Below, piece after piece: positions 49,282-61,976 of a DNA stretch of 64,000 nt. Origin of the DNA: Anaeramoeba ignava (lineage: Eukaryota > Metamonada > Anaeramoebidae). The position numbers and the translations under genes are program-made. How positions within the stretch are numbered: position 1 is the first letter of the stretch; each line of letters begins with the position of its first letter. Where the stretch lies: assembly GCA_028826165.1 (NCBI GenBank), contig JAPDFW010000136.1:62001-126000 (forward strand), written 5' to 3'. The notes under the pieces are model-generated. The model made no database searches. It saw only the letters and a program-made list of their open reading frames with translations, and was not told the DNA's origin.

Positions 49282-50391
49282 AAATTAATTAATAATAAGA
49301 AAATCAAACTTTTTTTTTTTAATTTTTTTTTTCAAAATTTAATTCAATTTTAATTTACTTTTAATCAAATTAATTTCTTTAAATCAATAAATAAGAAACA
49401 AATTTAATTTTAAATAATTTAATTTTAATTTAAAATATTTATTAAAAATTTAATTAATAAAAAATAATCCAAAAAAAAAAAATAATAAATTTTAAAAATT
49501 GAATATTTTTAATATAATAAATAAAAATAAAAATTGAAAATAGAAATTAATAATAATTAAATTTAAATTCATTAATTAAAATATTAAAATAAAAAAAATC
49601 AAATAAAATTTATTATTAATTAATATTTAAATATTAATAAATTATAATCAAAATCAAAAATAGAATAATTAGTAAATTATTTTTTTAGAAAGTTTATCTT
49701 ATTCAATCATGTTAAATTCAATTTATTTAAAATTTTTTAATTTTTTAATTTTATTTTTAATATATTTTATTATAATTAAAATTGGAATAATAAATAATTA
49801 AAAATATTAATATAATAAATAAAAATATTATATCAAATTAAAATAAAATCAATTTAAATTAAATTATTATTAAATATTATTAAAATTAAATATTTATTTT
49901 TATTAAAATATTTATTCCACTTTTTTTAATATATTTTATTATAATTAAAATTGAAATAATAAATAATTAAAAATATTAATATAATAAATTAAAATATCAT
50001 TTTAATTTAAAATGAAATAAATTCAAATTAAATTATTATTAAATATTATTAAAAATTAAATATTTATATTTATTAAAATATTTCAATTATTTTTTCAATT
50101 TTATTAAATTATTGAGAATAATTTTATATTATTTTTAAATAAAGAAATATTAATAAAATATATAAAATAGAATTAATTTTAAATTTAATTATTTAATATT
50201 CTTTATTCTATTTTTGAAATAAATTAATAAAAATATTTTATTAATTTTATTAAATTATTGAGAATAGTTTTATATTATTTTAAATAAAGAAATATTAATA
50301 AAATATATAAAATAAAATTAATTTTAAATTTAGTTATTTAATATTCTTTATTCCATTTTTGAAATAAATTAATGAAAAATATTTTATAATT
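49282..50391. repeat. AT-rich intergenic region with two direct duplications
   Basis: No gene is seen. A segment beginning AATATATTTTATTATAATTA near 49,759 recurs about 169 bp later. A second segment, around ATTGAGAATA at 50,111, recurs at 50,257 (146 bp). The second copy ends where the BTB fragment starts. Confidence 0.65.
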
Positions 50392-50600
50392 GAAAGAAAA
50401 GAAAAACAATATAAATTTCCAAAATTAATATTAATAATGAGAAGTGAATTATATCGAGGAATGTTTTTATCTGTAAATGAATATACTTCTAATAAGTGAA
50501 TTAAGTAATAAATCATTTCAAATATTTGAATATTGGATTTATTCAAATCAAATTAAAGAAGAAATTCAAATTACACAAGAAATTATTAATAATCAAACTT
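50392..50600 (+). pseudogene. Fragment of the RCC1-BTB gene's BTB region
   Basis: This stretch matches 46,624-46,850 (RKEKQYKFPKLILIMRSELYRGMFLSV region onward) at about 90% by eye. It has a net deletion of roughly 16-20 bp inside TEDKSNKVTDYS, so the frame is broken. It lacks a start and the RCC1 part. It is a dispersed partial duplicate about 3.8 kb from its source. Confidence 0.85.
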
Positions 50601-50722
50601 AAAAATTAAAAATTAATAATCAAAATCAAAATCAAAAATTAAAAATTAAAAAGAATAAATTTTTTAATTGGTTTTTTTCTGGTTGATAAAAAAAAAAATC
50701 AAAATGAAATAATTATTTAATC

Positions 50723-53344
50723 TTAATTTGTTAATACTGATGACCATTCAGATGATTCATAAGATTTAAAAATTTCTTTTCTTATTCGATAAACTTTTCT
50801 TTTTCGATAAATGAAAATCAAAATAACAACAACAAGAATAAAAGCTAAAGGAAGAGAAACAGAAAGCGCAACAACAATACTTGAATTTTCTTGACTTGAT
50901 GAACTAGGTAAATAAAGACAATCTTCACCACTTGTAGTTTCTGTTTGCATATTTGAATCACAATACCAAGGAGAAACATAAACATTTCCTCTAACTCTCA
51001 ATGGCTTTGTGGATGTGAAGCTGCAGTTCAAATCACCAACACTGCAAGTAGTTGGTCCATAATAACTTCCCCAATAATTCCTTTTCGCATCTATAATTGC
51101 ACCTGGAAAGGCGATATCAATAACCATACTTGTTGGATAATCATCAATTTGAGAAAAATCATTTTGATAAACAACAACATTGCTAAATGTGTCTGGAGTT
51201 GGCGGGTCTGTCCATCTGTTAACGAGAACAGAAGCTGAACGAACTCTTCCAGCAAAAAGATTTTTGTAAATATAAACATTTTGAGTTGTTGGATTGTCAA
51301 AATCAACACCAATGATTCCAATTCCGCCAGTATGCTCAGAAAATGGATCAGGACCAGGTCCATAGATTGGATAATCTCCTGAGTTGTTGAATAAGTTATT
51401 GTTGATGTATGCATCATGACATGCGCATATTGCTATTGGTCCTCCATTAAAAATATTATCCTGAACATAAAGATCAGTCACAAGTGAAACATAGAAATTT
51501 CCTCCATTGTTTGTTTCTGAGTTTTTAATTGTTAAATTATTGAAATGACAACAGAAATTCACTTGAGCTGATTGATTTGTTGGTGAATATCCTTCTACTT
51601 TGGATCCTGTTACTGTTACTGGTCCTCCACTTATTCTAAATCCAAATACTGCTCCTTCTGGATTCTCATATGTTCCTGTGTAAAAATATATATTGTCCAT
51701 TGTAAATCCTTCAGATCCTGTTGCTGTTATATATCCTCCAAAATGAAAAAGTGCATTTTTTGTTGTTAAATTCCCATTTAATTTAAATTGGACATTTCGG
51801 AATTCCACATTTGAAAATGTCATTGCCTTTTAATTTTTAATTTTAATTTTGATTTTAATTTTGATTTTAATTTTAATTTTGATTTTAATTTTAATTTTAA
51901 TTTTATAAATGAATTTTGATTTTGATTTTAATTTTTGATTTTGATTTTAATTTAGATTTTGATTTTGATTTCGATTTTAATTTTGATTTTGATTTTAATT
52001 TTAATTTTAATTTAGATTTTGATTTAAATTTTGATTTTGATTTAAATTTTGATTTTGATTTTAATTTTAATTTTTAATTTTATAAATGAATTTTATAAAT
52101 GAATTTTGATTTTGATTTTGATTTTGATTTTAATTTTAATTTTGATTTTGATTTTGATTTTGATTTTGATTTTGATTTTGATTTTGAATATTGATTTTAA
52201 TTTTGATTTTAATTTTGATTTTGAATTTTAATTTTGATTTTAATTTTGATTTTAATTTTAATTTTAATTTTGATTTTGATTTTAATTTTTGATTTTGATT
52301 TTAATTTAGATTTTGATTTTGATTTCGATTTTAATTTTGATTTTGATTTTAATTTTAATTTTAATTTAGATTTTGATTTAAATTTTGATTTTGATTTTAA
52401 TTTTAATTTTTAATTTTATAAATGAATTTTATAAATGAATTTTGATTTTGATTTTGATTTTGATTTTAATTTTAATTTTAATTTTGATTTTGATTTTGAT
52501 TTAAATTTTAATTTTAATTTTAATTTTAATTTTAATTTTAATTTTAATTTTAATTTTAATTTTAATTTTGATTTAGATTTTGATTTGAATTTAAATTTTA
52601 ATTTTAATTTTAATTTTAATTTTAAATTTTAATTTTAATTTTAATTTTAATTTTGATTTTAATTTTGATTTTGATTTTGATTTAGATTTTAATTTTAATT
52701 TTATAAATGAATTTTAATTTTGATTTTAATTTTAATTTTAATTTTAATTTTAATTTTGATTTTAATTTTGATTTTAATTTAATTTTGATTTTGATTTTGA
52801 TTTTGATTTTAATTTTGATTTTAATTTTGATTTTGAATTTTAATTTTAATTTTAGTTTTGATTTTAATTTTGAATTTGATTTTGATTTTAATTTTATAAA
52901 TGAATTTTGATTTTGATTTTGATTTAAATTTGAATTTTGATTTTGATTTTAATTTTAATTTTGATTTAGATTTTAATTTAGATTTTGATTTACAGTTTGA
53001 ATTGTCCACATATAAGAAGTATTTTCAAATATTAAATTTTGAAGAACAATTCCAGTCCAAATAATTGAAGATTGATTAAAAACAACACCACCAATAACTT
53101 TAGTTTCATAATAAGAAGAACCACTTAATAAAACCATTTTATTAAGATTAATCAATTCTTGATATTCTCCTTTATCAATTTGAATATGATCATAATTTGT
53201 TGATTTATTAATAGCAAAATTAATTGTTTGATAAGGATTAGAAATAGATCCATTTCCAGTTGAATCACTTCCAGAATTACTAACATAAATTACAGTTGAA
53301 TTAACCAAAATAAAGAAGAAAGCAAAAATTAAAATTTTATTCAT
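50723..53344 (-). CDS. Secreted/membrane-anchored right-handed beta-helix protein
   Basis: Exons 53344-52994 and 51826-50723 join in phase 0 to 484 aa. An N-terminal signal peptide is clear (MNKILIFAFFFILVNST). The first region, VIYVSNSGSDSTGNGS-NPYQTINFAI, is the typical start of pectin-lyase-like beta-helix proteins. Exon 2 has many short N-rich beta rungs (NLTIKNSETNNGG, LYVQDNIFNGG, AYINNNLFNNS, VVVYQNDFSQ) and several N-x-S/T sites. A hydrophobic segment near the C-terminus (SLPLAFILVVVILIFIY), then a basic tail, indicates a type I membrane anchor. No pectate lyase catalytic pattern was recognised, so a surface carbohydrate-binding or adhesive role is possible. The 1,167-nt intron is repeat. 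Confidence 0.8.
51827..52993 (-). repeat. Repeat intron of the beta-helix gene with higher-order duplication
   Basis: TTTTGA/TTTTAA hexamers on the plus strand, punctuated by ATAAATGAA. The rare TTTCGATTTT recurs 355 bp apart (51,969 and 52,324) and the doublet ATAAATGAATTTTATAAATG recurs 336 bp apart (52,082 and 52,418), so a large block was duplicated within the intron. Confidence 0.85.
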
Positions 53345-53634
53345 TTTTTTTTTATTTAATTTAATTTTGAAAGAAGAATAAAAATAAAAATAAAGATAAA
53401 AATGAAAAAGAAAAGGAGAAAAATATTTTTTTAATTTAAATTTTTTTCTTTTTTTTCTTCTTTTTCATTTCATCAAATTTTTTTTTTTTAATTTTATTTT
53501 ATTGATTTGTTTATTTTTATTCCGGCAATTAATCCAAAAAAAAAAAATTTAAATATAAAAAAATTAAAAAAATAATTCTTTTTTAATCATTTTTTTTTTA
53601 ATTATTTTTTTTATAATTTTAATTTTAATAAATC
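53345..53634. promoter_or_regulatory. Divergent promoter region of beta-helix and BK-channel genes
   Basis: A 290-bp spacer. The plus strand has TTTTTCATTTCATC near 53,463 and AATCATTTTTTTTTAATT about 45 nt before the ATG at 53635; the minus strand has TTTTTCATTTTTATC about 60 nt before the ATG at 53344. Confidence 0.4.
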
Positions 53635-56600
53635 ATGGATGATGATTCAGAAATTTCACAACAAATTCTTCAACGGAAAACAAAAACTACACGAAATGGA
53701 TATCAAGTTTATGATCCAAACTTATCACATGGAAGAATGGATACAACTTTTATATCTGACACAGATACAAGCGCCGCCAGAATAAGTGAAAAAGAAATCA
53801 GAAAATATCATGTTGATCTAGCAAATCAAGGGAAACAAAAAACAGGGGAAACTGAGGAAAAAGAGCCAGTTTTTGTTTCAGGAACTGATATTCCTTTAAT
53901 CACACCATCCAATTTAAAACGAAGTGAAAAATTCGCACTTTTTCTGGCAAATTCTGGATGGGGAATTGCTATTGATATTATTCAAGTTGTTCTCAGTCTT
54001 GCCGCTTGTGTTGTCTATGTAGTTGAGACTTATCTCTACAATCCAGATTCTTCACCTCCTAACGTCATAATTGTGATCGAAGTTGTTCTTGCGAGTTTCT
54101 TTATTATTGATTGGATCCTCCATTTTTACACTGCAAATTCTAAAATCCGTTGGGTTTTGAGTTGGTTTTCTCTTATTGATTTCGTCACCATTTTTCCCGT
54201 TTTTGCCTTTTTATTGAACAGTAAATCAAATTCTGTTGTCACTTTGAGTTTCTTAAGAATTTTCCGTGTCGCAAGAGTTTTTCGAATTCTCCGCATCTAT
54301 AGAATTGTTGTAATCCAGAAAATCCCGCTGATCCGCATCCTTATCAAGCATTCTTTTATTTTGATCACTTATATCTTCCTTTCTACCGGTATTTTCCAAT
54401 TTCTTGAGTCTGTGCAAGGAAACGATGATCTCCAGTTTCATAACTCTTTCTATTTCATCATTCTTACATTGTTCACAGTTGGACTGGCAAATGTTGAACC
54501 AACAACCATACTATCCAAAATGTTTGTTGTTTTGGACATTATTGTGTTTCTGATTCTCTTTGCAATCGGGATTTATCAAGTAAACAAATTTTTCCGGTTG
54601 CGTTCAATCATGAGCAAAACGTTCAATCACAAGAAATTCAAAGACAAATTTGTTCTTCTTGTTTATGATTGTGAGGAAACGGTTCTCTCCTCTTTTTGCA
54701 AACAGTTTTTTTCTGACATCCGCACTCAGGATTACACAATTCTTGTTCTGTCACAAAATCAACCGCCAAGAAAATTGGATCAATTCCTCAAACTTTACAA
54801 TAAAATCAATCCAATCAAACAGAGAAACATCAAGTGGATTACTGGATCCGCTCTTGATGAGAACGATCTCAACAGATGCAACATCAATTTCTGTTCTGCT
54901 TGCTTCGTCCTCAGTAATCAGATGGCAAACAACTACGATCAAGAGGATCAAAAAACAATTTTAAAAGCACTTTCTATTAAAAAGCATCATTCTTTCCTCA
55001 AAATTTATGTCAAGTTGCTCATGGCAAAAAACAAGATCCATCTTTTTGGATCAGGAATTGAGGCCATTATCAGTATCGATGATTTACAGAACGCAATGTT
55101 CGGTTTGAGCTGTTTATTTCCCGGTTTTTCAACGCTTCTGGCAAATCTCTCAATTTCCCCATTTTCCGTTACTCAACAATCATTAGTTTTCGGAGAATCC
55201 TCAAAAAATTCAAAATCAAAAGATGAAAATCCAATGGCTTCCACTCTCGATCCCTGGCTTAATGAGTTTCTCTTTGGATTCCGCAATGAAATGTATTCTT
55301 TAACTGCTCCAAACAGCTTTATCGGAATGCCCTTTTCTCAGGCTTCCGCTTTGGTTTATTTCAAATATCACTCCATTTTATTTGCGATTGAAATCGAACT
55401 CGATGATCAAATGAGAATTGTTCTGAACCCAGGTTCTTCTTACACAATTTCTGGCGGGGAATTAATTTTTATCATCTCAAGATCGATCAAATCAGCTTTG
55501 AAAATTTCTCGTCATGGAGAAGCACTTGAAGAGTTAAAAAAGGCGTATAAAAAATCACACAAAAAAAAGAACAAAATGAAAATTGATCCAAGCTCAACCA
55601 GTGATTTACAAATTCCTTTGAAAAATTTACAAAAGTCGAACGATCCAAAAAGTTTTAATCAAGAAACCGATTCAGAATTTCCCGATGAAGCTGATTTAGC
55701 CTTAAGAAGAAGAGAAAGTGTTTATTCTCGACAATTGCAGAAAGTTTTAGCAACAACACAAAAAGAAGAAGAAAATGAATCTCAAAATAATGATAACAAT
55801 AATGATAATAATAATGATAATAATAATAACAACAATAATAATAATAATAATAACAATAATGACGAATTGAGTCTTGAATCTGATCATGAAGACAGATCCC
55901 AAATCGAAGCAAGAAATATCAAAAGAAATCTCAAAAAAAAAATGAGTATTGGGAATATTCTGAAAGTTGATGCAGAACCTCAAGATGTCGACCAAATTTC
56001 CGAAGTTTATCATCTTTTAGATGAACCGTTATCACTCCAAAATCAAACAATCCAAAATGTTGTTGATGATCTTGAAAATCTCAATCAGCACTTGATTGTT
56101 TGCGTAAATTGGGATACAATCTTTTCTCTTTCTTATTTTGTCAAGCCTCTTAGACAGAAATCTTTTCCTACTTTAATTCCTATCGTTATTTTAAGTGTTG
56201 ATCCTCCTTCTCAAGAAGCTTGGGATTCTATTGCGAAATTTCCTGAAATTTACTTCGTTCAAGGTGATTATACCAAATTACCTGATTTGAGAAGAGCTGG
56301 TATTGAATTAGCTGGTCAAGTTGCTATTTTATGTCGAAAGAAAACAGATCCAAATGATTTTGAAAATGAAATGATTGATAATGAAAATATTCTTACTCAT
56401 TTATTGATTGAAAACAATTTCAAACAAGATGTTTGATTTATTATTTTTATATTTATATTTATATTTTTATATTTATTTTTATATTTATTTTGAATAGATT
56501 TTTACAATTACCGAACTCCAAAAACCTGAAAATATTAAATTCTTTGAAAATCAAAAATATTGTGATTATGATCTTATTTATTCTCCTTCATTTTCTTCAG

Positions 56601-58659
56601 GAAAAATTTTTTCGCCAATAATTTTTGATGGATTATTAATCAAAGTATTTTTTTTTTCAAATTAAAAATTAAAAAATTCAATTTTAAAAAATTTCAATTT
56701 CAAAAAATTTAGTCATTTTTAAACATTTCATCAAATGATTTAATTCGAGAATTTGTTTTTCCAACTCCTTTACCAAAAAATTCAACTATTAAATCAAGTG
56801 TTTTTTCTGAATATCTTATTCCTGCAGCTTTTGTTGGAAAAAAATTCCAAACTTTATTCAAAACTTTCATTTCACATAATGCAATTCCAATAGGAATTTA
56901 TAGAGGAAAGCAATCTAAAAAGGGTGATTTTTCTTATGTAGTTTTATGTCCTAAACCAGATACAATTTTATTTAGAGGAGATCGAGTTTATCTTTTATCA
57001 ACAGAATATTTTTCAGATAATCAAACATTAGCACAACATGTATTCAAATCGATTTAAATCATTTTAATTCAATTTTTAATTTAAATTAAATTTAAATTAA
57101 ATCAAATCAAATCAAATCAAATTAAATTAAATCATTTTAATTTAAATCATTTTAATTTAAATCAAATTAAATTAAATCAAATCAAATTAAATCAAATCAA
57201 ATCAAATTAAATTAAATTAAATTAAATCAAATTAAATTAAATCAAATTAAATCAAATCAAATCAAATTAAATCAAATCAAATTAAATCAAATTAAATCAA
57301 ATCAAATCAAATCAAATCAAATCAATTCAAATCAAATTAAATCAAATCATTTTAATTTAAATCATTTTAATTTAAATCAAATTAAATCAAATTAAATCAA
57401 ATTAAATCAAATCAAATTAAATTAAATTCAAATCAAATTAAATTAAATTAAATTAAATTAAATCAAATCAAATCAAATCAAATCGATTTAAATCATTTTA
57501 ATTCAATTTAAATTTCAAATCAATTTTTAATTCAACCAAATTAAATCAAATCAAATCAAATCAAATTAAATCAAATCAAATCAAATTAAATCAAATTAAA
57601 TCAAATTAAATCAAATTAAATCAAATCAAATTAAATCAAATTTAAATTAAAAATTCAAATATTCAAATCAATTCAATTCAAAATAAATCAAATCAAAATC
57701 AATTCAAATAATTCAAATTAAATCAAATCAAATCAAATCAAATTAAATTAAATCAAATCAAATCAAATTCAAATTAAATCAATCAAATCAAATAAATTAT
57801 TCAAATCAATTCAAATTAAATCAATTCAAATATTCAAATTATTTCAAATTTATTCAAATAAATCAAATCAAATTAAATCAAATCAAATCAAATTAAATCA
57901 AATTAAATCAAATCAAATCAAATTAAATTAATTTAAATTAAATTAAATTAAATCAAATTAAATTCAAATCAAATTAAATTAAATTAAATCAAATTAAATT
58001 AAATCAAATCAAATCAAATCAAATTAAATCAAATCAAATTAAATCAAATCAAATTAAATCAAATCAAATTAAATCAAATTAAATCAAATTCAAATCAAAT
58101 CAAATTAAATCAAATCAAATTAAATCAAATTCAAATCAATATTCAATAAATTTTTAATTTAAATTCAATATTCAATATTTAATATTCAATATTTAATATT
58201 CAATTTAAAAATTCAAATTCAATAAATCAAATTTATTTAAATCAATTCAATATTCAATATTTAATATTCAATTTAAATCAATTCAATATTCAATTTTTAA
58301 ATCAAATCAATTCAATTCAATTCAATATTCATTATTTAATATTCATTTTTTAATTCAATTTTTAATTCAATTTTTAATTTAATTTAATTTTTAATTTAAT
58401 TTCATTTCATTTGGTTGAATTTAAAAAGCTTTTGGGTTCGCTTCAACATAAAAAAAGTGTCTTTATGAAATCTAGCTTCGTTAAACGTAAAAAAGATGAG
58501 GAATCTCAAATGAAATTAGATGATTTATTAGAAATTGATCAAAAATCTCATAAAAATAAAAATCAAAATCAAAATCAAAAACAAAATAAAGTCCAATTCC
58601 AAGATAATTTTGATGAATTGGGAATTGACCTCGTTTCAGATCCAACTTTAGAAAAATAA
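53635..58659 (+). CDS. BK (Slo1)-like channel with RCK domains and atypical pore filter
   Basis: Exons 53635-56430, 56498-56644, 56713-57039 and 58429-58659 join in phase 0 throughout to 1,166 aa, the usual BK length. Membrane segments S1-S6 span about residues 105-325. S4 (LSFLRIFRVARVFRILRIYR) keeps five regularly spaced Arg. The pore loop reads LFTVGLANVEPTT at residues about 279-291: the potassium-selectivity GYGD is replaced by GLAN. RCK1 starts at KFVLLVYDCEE, and a second RCK at HLIVCVNWDTI runs into exons 2-3 (FSPIIFDGLLI, IPIGIYRG, RGDRVYLLS). A poly-Asn/Asp tract lies near residues 718-742. BK channels open on voltage and calcium; whether this one conducts potassium is doubtful. Intron 3 (1.4 kb) is repeat. 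Confidence 0.83.
57040..58428 (+). repeat. Repeat-filled intron 3 of the BK-like gene
   Basis: A 1,389-nt intron of AAATC and AAATT pentamers (ATCAAATCAAATTAAATC), with ATTCAATATTTA units at the 3' end. The body has no G except in two ATCGATTT copies (57,048 and 57,482). Confidence 0.92.
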
Positions 58660-58761
58660 TTTGATTGAATTGGATTGATTGAAAAAAACAGAAAGAGAAT
58701 TTCTTTTATTTTTTTTTTTATTGTTTTTGTTTTTTTGATTTTTTTTTTAAATGAAAAGATT

Positions 58762-61700
58762 TCAATCAGTAAATAAATTTTGGAATTCACATTGACATCC
58801 ACAACCAGTTGGACATTCTTTATGATTTTCAAACCATTTTCTAATATGATCTTTATGCCCACCATGTCCACATTTAGTACAAAAAATACCAAGACCTTTA
58901 ATATAACAACGACAAACAGTACAAGTTTTTGTATAATAATTCTTTTTGAAAGTGGAATGTTTTTCAGTTGAATAAAGAAAAGAAGGAGAAATCAATCGAG
59001 AATCTCGACTTGATTCAAAATGGAAATATTCAAACAAATGACGAAAAGGAAAAACAATCGTAAGGATTTCTTTCCAATAAACAAAAAGCTTCCGATAGTA
59101 TAATATTTCAGAATGGATATAAACACAATAGCATAAAAAATCAATTTTCAAATCATTCAATTTAAAAAATTGAAGAAATTGCATAATTGGGTTCAATATT
59201 TTTCGGCCAAGTTTTTTTGACTGAACACGATAGGACTCAATCGGGAGTTTGCTTAAATCCTTCTTTCTTTTTTTTGTAGAAGTATTGATTGTGTGGAATT
59301 TTGTTGATTGTAGTTTTTTTTGTCGATTTTTCCGCAAATTTTCAAGTTCGGAAAGCCTCATCAATCTGTGTTCAATAAAGAAAACAAGAATGGATGAGAA
59401 CATAAGTGACAATGTTTGCAAATCTCGATTTTCTATCAGAGATTTGAATATTTGAGAAATATGCTGGACAACCACAGGATTCGCATCCATAAACGAATAA
59501 ATTTGAGTTAAATTCTGGATCCTCAAAGATGTATTTTCTTTTTGAATTGAAATATTTGAATGAGAAACGGAAATTTCTGATTCAAGAGAATTCAGGAAAT
59601 TGTAGATCGACATCCAAGAAAGAGAATAGCACTTCAGATTTTGTAGTTCGCTTAATCGCGCAAATTTCAAGCAAATATGAGTTGATTTTGTGATTGTTTT
59701 GGAGAAAATATTCACCAATTTAAAATCAATAGGAAAAACCATTGATTGCAAATGATGAATAACAATTTGCGAAATGGGTTTTGTGAATTGTTTTGTTTTT
59801 TGCAAAATGCCATGTTCTTGTAAATTTTCATCTGAATTCTCATCCGAATTCTCATCCGAATTTTCATCCGAAGTGTCATTTTCTAAGGCTAATAAAAAAT
59901 TTTCAGGACTTGGAGAAACAACAATATTTGGAAAAGAAATTCCTCGCGAAATGTCATTCTTCGCCATTTCTTTGGTGGCAATAGGATTTGATTTCAAAAG
60001 ATATATGTTATAATCCTTGAAACTTAGTTGATTTGATTCTGTTTGATTTTGATGATTATCCGCTTTATGCTCGGAAAGAACATTTTTCAAACAAGGTAGA
60101 GTTGATAATTGTGTTCTACAAATCAATAAGGATCCATTGGGGGCAAAAGAAGCTGAAACAAATTTCGGAAAAGGAACAAAAGAATCTGACTGAATTGATT
60201 TGCGGATTAGAAGACATATTTTTTCGGAAATATCCTTCAAACAAATAAATAAACAGGGTTTTCTTAAGCCTGAAAGATGATTTGCAATATTCGAAATTTT
60301 CTCAAGTAAATTTGACTTGGTTTTTGATGAAATTGGAAAGGATTCTCGAGTAAAAGAGAAAATGGGTGGCGAAGATGGATAATTCGCTGATGTTTGAATT
60401 TGCAAAAGAACAGCATGTGTTTCAATTTGGATCTTGAAAAAATAGAAGCTGTCTTCTTTCATAATGAAATCCACTAAAGATACATTCGGCATTTTCTCAA
60501 TGTATCCCAATTCCTCATCAAGTGATATATTTTCCAAATTTATTTTTTGGTTTCCAATTTCGGAGTTTTGAGAAAGTATTTGTTTTTTGAAGTTTTCCTC
60601 CAAAATTTTGAGGTGATTTTCATCCTTTTTTTGAGCAAACTACCAAATCAAAAAGAAATCAAAAATCAATGAATATAAAAATGAATCGATATTTTTTTTT
60701 GTTTGTTTCAAATGATTACATTTAATAATTTTTTTGGAATATTCCAACAGTGAAGTTTTGAATCATCTCCCCAACCAAATAATTGGAAAATCGAAGGAGC
60801 TTGTCGATATTTTTGGAGTTGCTCTTGGAAACTTTTTGTACTTGTTTGTTTCCAAATCGGAAACTTGATTATAGCTTGATTTTTCAAAGTGAAATCCTTG
60901 ATATTTTGAGAATTAACAAAATCCCACATTTGAACTGGATTTTTTGTTTTTTCTGAAGAAACTGGGATAGTAATCATGTATTGATCCGAATTGAACAAGC
61001 AATACTGAACCTCAGAGACATTATATTCGCAATTCAATCCAAATTTTGGTTTTGATAAATTTCGAAGATCCCATTCTTTCACAATTGTTTGATTACTTGA
61101 AGAAACAAGAAACCTTTCTAAAGAATGGGGACACCAATCAAACGAGTTGATATCCGTGCGATAAGATGCAACTTCAAACGCGATTTTTGCAATTGAATTT
61201 TGTTGCTGATTTTTTCTTTGATTTTGTGTATTCGGATAATTCAAATTGAAATAGCCGAATAAATCTTTTGGATCTTGAATATATTGATTTGTCTCGAATT
61301 GCGAATTTTGGTTTGAATCTTTATGGGGAAACGATTGAGCACTGTTTGGGTTGATAAGTGCTGGCTTGCTGAACCGTATATCCCAAATAAAAACAGTTGT
61401 GGAATGAACAGACGCAAATAAATTTTCGCTGTTTTTATTGAAACGAACAATTCCAGGGAGACTTGACGAATTTAATGTTGCTGCAGACATTCCCTGCTCA
61501 ACATCGAAAATATCGATTTGGGAGTTTTTTGATGAATAAACTAATTTTTGTGGATCGAAATGATTCCATGAAAAATCAACTGTTTCTTTTTCAATTAAAA
61601 ATTTATTCATTTTTGAATTTAGATTTAAAATGTTGATTCTTTTCTTTTCCAAAATTCCTATCGTGTTCTCTGTGTTTTTATTCGGATTAAATGATATTTT

Positions 61701-61901
61701 TTGAGGTTGAATTTCATTGATTTTTTCTTTTAAAAAATCTTGAATTGAATTTAATTTAAATTTTCTTTCCAAATCAATAATATAAATATTTGAGGAACTT
61801 GCAATTGCTAAAAGGCGCGATTCATTATTAATAGAAATTGAAATGGGAGAAAATTCATATTTTTGCGAAGAAGCAAATTCTTGGATTTGTTTTTGAATCA
61901 T
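58762..61901 (-). CDS. WDR59: GATOR2 subunit WDR59 (WD40, RWD, C-terminal zinc-binding RING-like)
   Basis: Exons 61901-60720 and 60624-58762 join in phase 0 (donor GTAATC, acceptor AAAAAAAG) to 1,014 aa, close to animal WDR59. GATOR2 relays amino-acid status to TORC1 at lysosomes. Exon 1 is a WD40 propeller (TVFIWDIRFSKP, DINSFDWCPH, TIVKEWDLRNLSKP). Exon 2 begins with an RWD-type segment (VLLQIQTSANYPSSPPIFSF), then a Ser/Asp/Glu repeat linker and long helices. It ends in the diagnostic zinc-binding module CTVC-R-C, then CTKCGHGGHKDHIRKWF and CPTGCGCQC, with all Cys/His ligands intact. The HGGH-x-x-H-x-x-x-WF signature is shared by WDR59 and WDR24/Sea proteins; RWD plus domain order favour WDR59. 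The convergent BK gene ends 102 bp away. Confidence 0.85.
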
Positions 61902-61976
61902 TTAAAAAAAAAATGAAAAAAAAAAAATTTTCATTTTTTTCATTTCATTTCAAAAAATTTTTTTCAATTTATTTTT
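61902..61976. promoter_or_regulatory. Divergent promoter of WDR59 and urocanase genes
   Basis: A 75-bp spacer. The plus strand shows TTTTCATTTTTTTCATTTCATTTC, about 25-50 nt before the urocanase ATG; the minus strand shows TTTTCATTTTTTTTTTAA directly before the WDR59 ATG. Confidence 0.45.
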
